Below the pieces are notes generated by a model. It ran no database searches and had not been told where the DNA came from. It was given only the letters and a program-made list of their open reading frames with translations. Below, one piece after another: positions 58,687 to 64,000 of a DNA stretch of 64,000 nucleotides. The stretch is from Streptomyces noursei (GTDB lineage: Bacteria; Actinomycetota; Actinomycetes; Streptomycetales; Streptomycetaceae): contig NZ_CP070326.1 of assembly GCF_016917755.1 (NCBI RefSeq), forward strand, positions 5,642,001-5,706,000, in the 5' to 3' direction. Made by a program: the position numbers and the translations under genes. Positions within the stretch are counted from its first letter, which is position 1. Each line of letters starts with the position of its first letter.

Positions 58687-59434
58687 GGCGGCGGCATCTC
58701 CTTGACGAGCTACGGCGGCCGAACGTTCGTGCCCGGTCGCGGATGGACGGCTGTGGGCGGACTCGTGTACGCGTCATGGGGACGCGCACGTAAAGCCGCC
58801 CTAAGGGTTGGTCAGCGCCGCTAGGTTACCGAGCCGTCCTCGCGGTGCCGCACCCGACCCGCCTCCTGCGCGATCACGCACCCGCCGCCCGGCCCGGCCG
58901 GCCCGCGGCGGGGGTGGCGGCCGGCGGTCCGGACGTCCCCCGGACGGGATTTCCGGAAGTCGATCTCGGGCGGATCTCGGTGGCGATCTCCGGAGAACTG
59001 GGAGGCATATTCCGGCACGCGGCCGTTCGAGTGGCGGCCGTGGTGTTTCCCCCGGTGAAAAGCGGTATTCACAAGGAATGCACATGCCGCCCGAAATTGA
59101 TCACACACCGGCGTGCGGGAGTGTTGATCAATTCCGGGAAACGCACCCGACTCGTCACCAAGCGTCCGAACGGAGTAGCGGAACTCGCTCATGCGGATCG
59201 GTGCAAATCAGGACGTACGGCTCATTGATCACCGGGTTTCCGGTGCGCCGTGGGTGGCATTCCGGGCCCCCGTGAAGCCCCTCCCACCTGCGAATACCTG
59301 CACCGAGTGTCCCCTCGCAGCACGTTCCGGGCGCTGTTGTCAAGCCCCGAGATATGCCCTGACCTGCGAAAACGCCATTCAGAACGGCCCGTTCCCGTGT
59401 TAGCATGGATAGCCACGGAAGGGGTACCTGTCAC
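58687..59434. other. 748-bp region upstream of carD
   Basis: No ORF here has a ribosome binding site and recognisable protein. The part from ~59040 is distinctly less GC-rich than its surroundings. A TAGCAT (59401-59406) is the best -10 candidate for carD. Nothing else can be assigned. Confidence 0.55.
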
Positions 59435-59917
59435 ATGACGTTCAAGGTTGGCGACACCGTGGTCTATCCCCATCACGGGGCCGCGCTGATCGAGGCCATC
59501 GAAACTCGCCAGATCAAAGGCGTGGACAAGACCTACTTGGTGCTGAAGGTCGCGCAGGGCGACTTGACTGTTCGTGTGCCAGCGGACAACGCGGAGTTCG
59601 TCGGCGTACGCGACGTGGTTGGTCAGGACGGGCTGGACCGGGTCTTCGAGGTGCTGCGTGCACCGTATGCCGAAGAGCCGACGAACTGGTCCCGTCGCTA
59701 CAAGGCAAATCTTGAGAAGCTCGCTTCCGGCGACGTGATCAAGGTCGCCGAGGTCGTTCGTGACCTGTGGCGGCGCGAGCGTGAGCGCGGACTTTCCGCC
59801 GGTGAGAAGAGGATGCTCGCCAAGGCCCGCCAGATCCTGGTGAGCGAGCTGGCCCTCGCGGAGAACACCAACGAAGACAAGGCCGAGGCCCTGCTGGACG
59901 AGGTCCTCGCGTCCTGA
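59435..59917 (+). CDS. carD: CarD-family RNA polymerase-binding regulator
   Basis: 160 residues. The N-terminal RNAP-interaction domain (Tudor-like) reads KVGDTVVYPHHGAALIEAIE, and the C-terminal DNA-binding part has the conserved Trp85 in EEPTNWSRRYKANLEKLASG that stabilises open complexes. It is present as a single short gene with a Shine-Dalgarno (GGAAGGGG) and TAGCAT upstream. CarD activates rRNA and housekeeping promoters. Confidence 0.97.
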   Translation: MTFKVGDTVVYPHHGAALIEAIETRQIKGVDKTYLVLKVAQGDLTVRVPADNAEFVGVRDVVGQDGLDRVFEVLRAPYAEEPTNWSRRYKANLEKLASGDVIKVAEVVRDLWRRERERGLSAGEKRMLAKARQILVSELALAENTNEDKAEALLDEVLAS

Positions 59918-60303
59918 CGACGCGCACGCCGACTGCGGCGCAGTGCTGTGGTGACGCAGCGGTGTGACAACGCAGCGGTGTGACGACGCAGCAGCAACGT
60001 AGCAATGCCGCGGTGCCCGAGTGACGACCGTCTTCCGGAAACGGAAGGTCTGTTGCCGGGCGCTGCGGCATATCTGCGGGCGGTGCGTGGGAAAGCCGGA
60101 GGCCGAGCCGGCGGCGGCTTCCTCGGGGAAGCCTGCCGGGCCCCATGGTGGCGTGCCGGGCTCGGGCTGATGCCCCGACCGATGTCACGGAAGGGTTCCG
60201 GTCAAGGCGTAACGCCCGGCACTCCCAGGCCATACCCACCTCGCCCGAGGAAACAAACCTGTCTGCCCCAATTCCGGGCCGAGCCCGGACTCCGGAGCCA
60301 TCG
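59918..60303. other. 386-bp region between carD and ispD
   Basis: Holds the 16-bp tandem repeat at 59951-59996; no gene is seen. The ispD promoter is expected near its 3' end. Confidence 0.6.
59951..59996. repeat. 16-bp tandem repeat downstream of carD
   Basis: GACGCAGCGGTGTGAC and AACGCAGCGGTGTGAC, then a partial third unit GACGCAGCAGC. Confidence 0.85.
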
Positions 60304-61050
60304 ATGTCAGATCCTTCCCGCCCGGTCCGTACCGCGGCGGTCATCCCCGCAGCCGGCCTCGGCGTCCGGCTCGGTCCCGGCGCCCCCAAGGCCCTGCGCA
60401 CCCTCGGCGGCACCCCGATGCTGGTCCACGCGGTCCGCGCGATGGCCGCCTCGCGCGCCGTCACGCACATCGTCGTGGTCGCCCCGCAGGACGACCCCGA
60501 AGGGGTCCGCCGCCTGCTCGACGCCCATCCGCTCGCCGACCGCACCGGGCTGACCGTGGTCCCCGGCGGGACGACCCGCCAGGAATCCGTCCGGCGCGGG
60601 CTGGCCGCGCTGCCGGACGGCATCGACGTGGTCCTGGTCCACGACGCGGCCCGCCCGCTGGTGCCGGTCGAGACGGTGGATGCGGTGATCGCGGCGGTCC
60701 GCGACGGCGCCCCGGCCGTCGTCCCCGCGCTGCCGCTGGCCGACACCGTCAAGCAGGTCGAACCGCGCCCCCAGGGCACCCCGGAGCCGGTGGTCGGCAC
60801 CCCGGAGCGGTCGCTGCTGCGCGCCGTGCAGACCCCGCAGGGCTTCGACCTGCCGACGCTGCTGGCGGCGCACGAGATCGTCGTGGAGGGCGAGGGCGCC
60901 ACCGACGACGCCGGGCTGGTGGAGCGGCTCGGGAAGCCGGTGGTGCTCGTCCCGGGCCACGAGGAAGCGTTCAAGGTGACCCGGCCGCTGGACCTCGTCC
61001 TGGCCGAGGCCGTACTCGCCCGCAGGAGGGCCACCGATGGCTATGTCTGA
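60304..61050 (+). CDS. ispD: 2-C-methyl-D-erythritol 4-phosphate cytidylyltransferase IspD
   Basis: 248 residues. ATG 60304 is preceded by CCGGAG. The CTP-binding signature AAVIPAAGLGVRLGPGAPKA, then TVVPGGTTRQESVRRGLAAL and VVLVHDAARPLVPVETVDAV. It makes CDP-ME in the MEP isoprenoid route. The next gene starts within its end (overlap 14 bases). Confidence 0.96.
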   Translation: MSDPSRPVRTAAVIPAAGLGVRLGPGAPKALRTLGGTPMLVHAVRAMAASRAVTHIVVVAPQDDPEGVRRLLDAHPLADRTGLTVVPGGTTRQESVRRGLAALPDGIDVVLVHDAARPLVPVETVDAVIAAVRDGAPAVVPALPLADTVKQVEPRPQGTPEPVVGTPERSLLRAVQTPQGFDLPTLLAAHEIVVEGEGATDDAGLVERLGKPVVLVPGHEEAFKVTRPLDLVLAEAVLARRRATDGYV

Positions 61051-61573
61051 TCCGTCCGGGACCGTTCCCGCGCCGCCCGCCGTGCCCGGCGTCCCGCTCG
61101 TCGGGGTCGGCACCGACGTGCACGCCTTCGAGCAGGGCCGCGAGCTGTGGTGCGCCGGACTCCTCTGGGACGCCGCGGAGAGCGACGGCTACGGCCTGGC
61201 CGGGCACAGCGACGGCGACGTGGCCGCGCACGCCGCGTGCGACGCGCTGTTCTCCGCGGCCGGCGTCGGCGACCTCGGCGCGCACTTCGGCACCTCCCGC
61301 CCGGAGTGGTCCGGTGCCTCCGGGGTGACGCTGTTGGCCGAGGCGGCACGGATCGTCCGGGCCGAGGGTTTCGCCATCGGCAATGTCGCGGTGCAGGTCA
61401 TCGGCGTCCGTCCGAAGATCGGCAAGCGCCGGGACGAGGCGCAGCGGGCGCTGTCGGCGGCGGTCGGGGCGCCGGTCTCGGTCTCCGGCACCACGACCGA
61501 CGGGCTGGGGCTGACCGGTCGCGCCGAGGGGCTGGCCGCGATCGCGACCGCCCTGGTGGTGCGCACCGGCTGA
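61037..61573 (+). CDS. ispF: 2-C-methyl-D-erythritol 2,4-cyclodiphosphate synthase IspF
   Basis: 178 residues. The divalent metal ligands are in VGVGTDVHAFEQGRELWCAG, with GLAGHSDGDVAAHAACDALF the classic second motif; the substrate clamp is DLGAHFGTSRPEWSGASGVT. The start overlaps ispD; the ATG two codons on (61043) is an alternative. It forms a homotrimer that cyclises CDP-ME-2P. Confidence 0.96.
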   Translation: MAMSDPSGTVPAPPAVPGVPLVGVGTDVHAFEQGRELWCAGLLWDAAESDGYGLAGHSDGDVAAHAACDALFSAAGVGDLGAHFGTSRPEWSGASGVTLLAEAARIVRAEGFAIGNVAVQVIGVRPKIGKRRDEAQRALSAAVGAPVSVSGTTTDGLGLTGRAEGLAAIATALVVRTG

Positions 61574-61715
61574 GGCCGCCGGCGGGCCGGAACGAGGTTC
61601 CGCCGATTGGCCGTACCGCTCGGGAATGCCCGGCGCAGCAAAGGGCGTTGGGGAAGAATCACGGGTAGTCGTGTCCATCGGAAGTCCTCGGTTCGGCCCG
61701 CGGGAAGGATCCTTC

Positions 61716-62120
61716 GTGACTGCAACGCTCTCCGACCAGCTCAAGGAGCTGCTCGACTCCCCCGTCTTCGTGACGGTGGGGACGATCCAGCCGGACGGCA
61801 GCCCCCAGCTCTCCCCGGTCTGGGTCAAGCGGGACGGCGACGACCTGCTGATCTCGACGACCGTCGGCCGGCGCAAGGAGCAGAACATCCGCCGCGACCC
61901 GCGGGTCTCGGTCGTCCTCCAGCCCTTCGACGCGCCGTACGGCTACGCCGAGATCCGCGGCACCGCCAGCCTCAGCACCGAGGGCGGGCAGGAGCTGATC
62001 GACGAGCTGTCGAGGAAGTACACCGGCAAGTCGTACGCGGAGTTCAACCCGGCCTCGGCCGACGACGACCAGCGGGTCGTGGTCCGGATCACCCCGCGCA
62101 AGGTGGTCGGCCGGATCTGA
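61716..62120 (+). CDS. PPOX-class F420-dependent oxidoreductase
   Basis: 134 residues from GTG 61716, chosen because GGAAGGA lies 6 bases upstream; the longer form begins in unconserved sequence. The split-barrel fold opens LSDQLKELLDSPVFVTVGTI then QPDGSPQLSPVWVKRDGDDL, and SVVLQPFDAPYGYAEIRGTA follows. Family members use F420 or FMN; the substrate is not known. Confidence 0.92.
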   Translation: MTATLSDQLKELLDSPVFVTVGTIQPDGSPQLSPVWVKRDGDDLLISTTVGRRKEQNIRRDPRVSVVLQPFDAPYGYAEIRGTASLSTEGGQELIDELSRKYTGKSYAEFNPASADDDQRVVVRITPRKVVGRI

Positions 62121-62177
62121 GTCGCCCGGGACGGCCCGTCCGCAAGTCCGGGCGAATCGGACGGCTGTGACGCTTCG

Positions 62178-62207
62178 GTGTCCCCGTGTCCAAGAGGGCA
62201 CGGGGCA
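62178..62207. terminator. Hairpin before cysS
   Basis: Arms GTGTCCCCGTG and CACGGGGCAC around CCAAGAGGG; one mismatch. It may end the PPOX message. Confidence 0.5.
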
Positions 62208-62234
62208 CTGCCACGTTCCGACTACCCTGGTCCC

Positions 62235-63629
<1,395 letters not shown>

Positions 63630-63780
63630 GCCCGGCCCCGGGGGTGCCCCGGGGACCGGCCGTACCCCCGGCCACCAGCCGGATTCGCCCTTCCCGGTGG
63701 CCGCGGGCGACACTCAATCCATACGTACGTACCCACTCCACGTCGCGAGACGTCGAGAGCAGTGAAGAAACAGGTGACCC

Positions 63781-64000
63781 ATGGCCGGCAACAGCCAGCG
63801 CAGGAACCGCCGCACGTCGAACAAGAAGGGCGCTCAGGTCGGCAGTGGCGGTAAGCGGCGCCGGTCTCTTGAGGGCAAGGGGCCGACCCCGCCCGCGTCC
63901 GCGCGCAAGGGGCACGTCAAGAACCGCATCGCCAACGCCAAGAGCAAGCAGGCCGACAGCCGCCGGCCGGCGCCGCGGCGCGGCGGCGCCAAGGGCACCG
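63781..64000 (+). CDS. rlmB: 23S rRNA (guanosine-2'-O)-methyltransferase RlmB, N-terminus
   Basis: The ATG at 63781 opens a frame that runs off the right edge. The visible 73 residues are a basic extension (AGNSQRRNRRTSNKKGAQVG then GKGPTPPASARKGHVKNRIA) that precedes the SpoU methyltransferase domain in Streptomyces RlmB homologues next to cysS. The catalytic domain itself is not in the window, so the call rests on context and the N-terminal pattern. AGGTGACCC precedes the start. Confidence 0.8.
   Translation, partial: MAGNSQRRNRRTSNKKGAQVGSGGKRRRSLEGKGPTPPASARKGHVKNRIANAKSKQADSRRPAPRRGGAKGT

Noticed and set aside
58821..59192. 123-codon minus-strand ORF in the carD upstream gap
   Set aside because: No Shine-Dalgarno, no domain and drifting composition; kept as gap sequence rather than a gene.

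Overview
The window is high-GC actinobacterial chromosome and almost certainly Streptomyces. It encodes both mycothiol enzymes MshA and MshD, GlnR, the WhiG anti-sigma factor RsiG, the nickel regulator Nur, CarD, and a PhoU / PhoR-PhoP block, and many genes look leaderless. Most of it is conserved core chromosome. From memory the gene order largely follows the SCO4130-4240 part of S. coelicolor, with a likely rearrangement point near 46.0-46.9 kb; this needs a synteny check.

Layout. 1-10.4 kb is the most variable part: the C-terminal part of a ThrRS paralogue, a DinB/maleylpyruvate isomerase-like protein, a PrmC-like methyltransferase with a possible leader peptide, a small membrane protein plus winged-helix regulator pair, an aldo/keto reductase behind an orphan MerR-type promoter, a tetR-glyoxalase pair in which the glyoxalase is broken by a palindromic repeat, HxlR, an NADPH-dependent FMN reductase with a SoxR-like box, an ankyrin protein and L-asparaginase II. 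10.4-13.5 kb holds rsiG, dtd, ygfZ and nur. 13.5-16.7 kb is a cobalamin importer (btuC-btuD-btuF) behind a cobalamin riboswitch. 16.7-22.9 kb contains small conserved genes with a sulfur theme: FABP-like barrel, DsrE-like protein, DUF3099, DUF1416, a sulfurtransferase preceded by a Cys-rich leader peptide, LmeA-like DUF2993 and a MoaD/ThiS-like protein. 23.0-26.7 kb is a heterodimeric ABC exporter. 27.5-33.3 kb carries glnR with a coupled upstream small ORF, a LacI regulator, and a trypsin-like protease next to a two-component pair in an MprAB/PepD-like arrangement. 33.3-41.5 kb has a second DUF2993 protein, an NmrA-like protein, a small type VII secretion-like cassette, 5'-nucleotidase, MshD and a GNAT enzyme. 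41.8-46.0 kb is a polyphosphate module (ppk, CHAD, Nudix). 46.0-54.7 kb has an XRE regulator, a methyltransferase, mshA, YbjN, a lipase-like hydrolase, SnoaL-like and zinc-ribbon proteins, an MFS exporter and gpmA. 54.8-58.7 kb has a Cys-rich 52-residue peptide, phoU and phoR-phoP with PHO boxes, and a lipoprotein. 59.4-64 kb is carD, ispD-ispF, a PPOX/F420 protein, cysS and the start of rlmB.

Several genes sit in shared physiology: thiol and sulfur (mshA, mshD, mycothiol-type enzyme, sulfurtransferase, Cys leader), phosphate (ppk/CHAD/Nudix, PhoU/R/P), nitrogen (glnR), redox (SoxR-box reductase), and development (rsiG).

Two patterns cut across the window. At least 18 genes have a TANNNT-like -10 hexamer 6-7 bases before the start codon, the signature of leaderless transcription. 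A palindromic repeat family (core CCCCGCTCGAAC...GAGAGCGGGG) recurs at least six times, three of them inside genes. Features too short for routine ORF calling are also reported: a 33-residue membrane peptide, a 52-residue Cys-rich peptide, two candidate leader peptides and the glnR upstream ORF.
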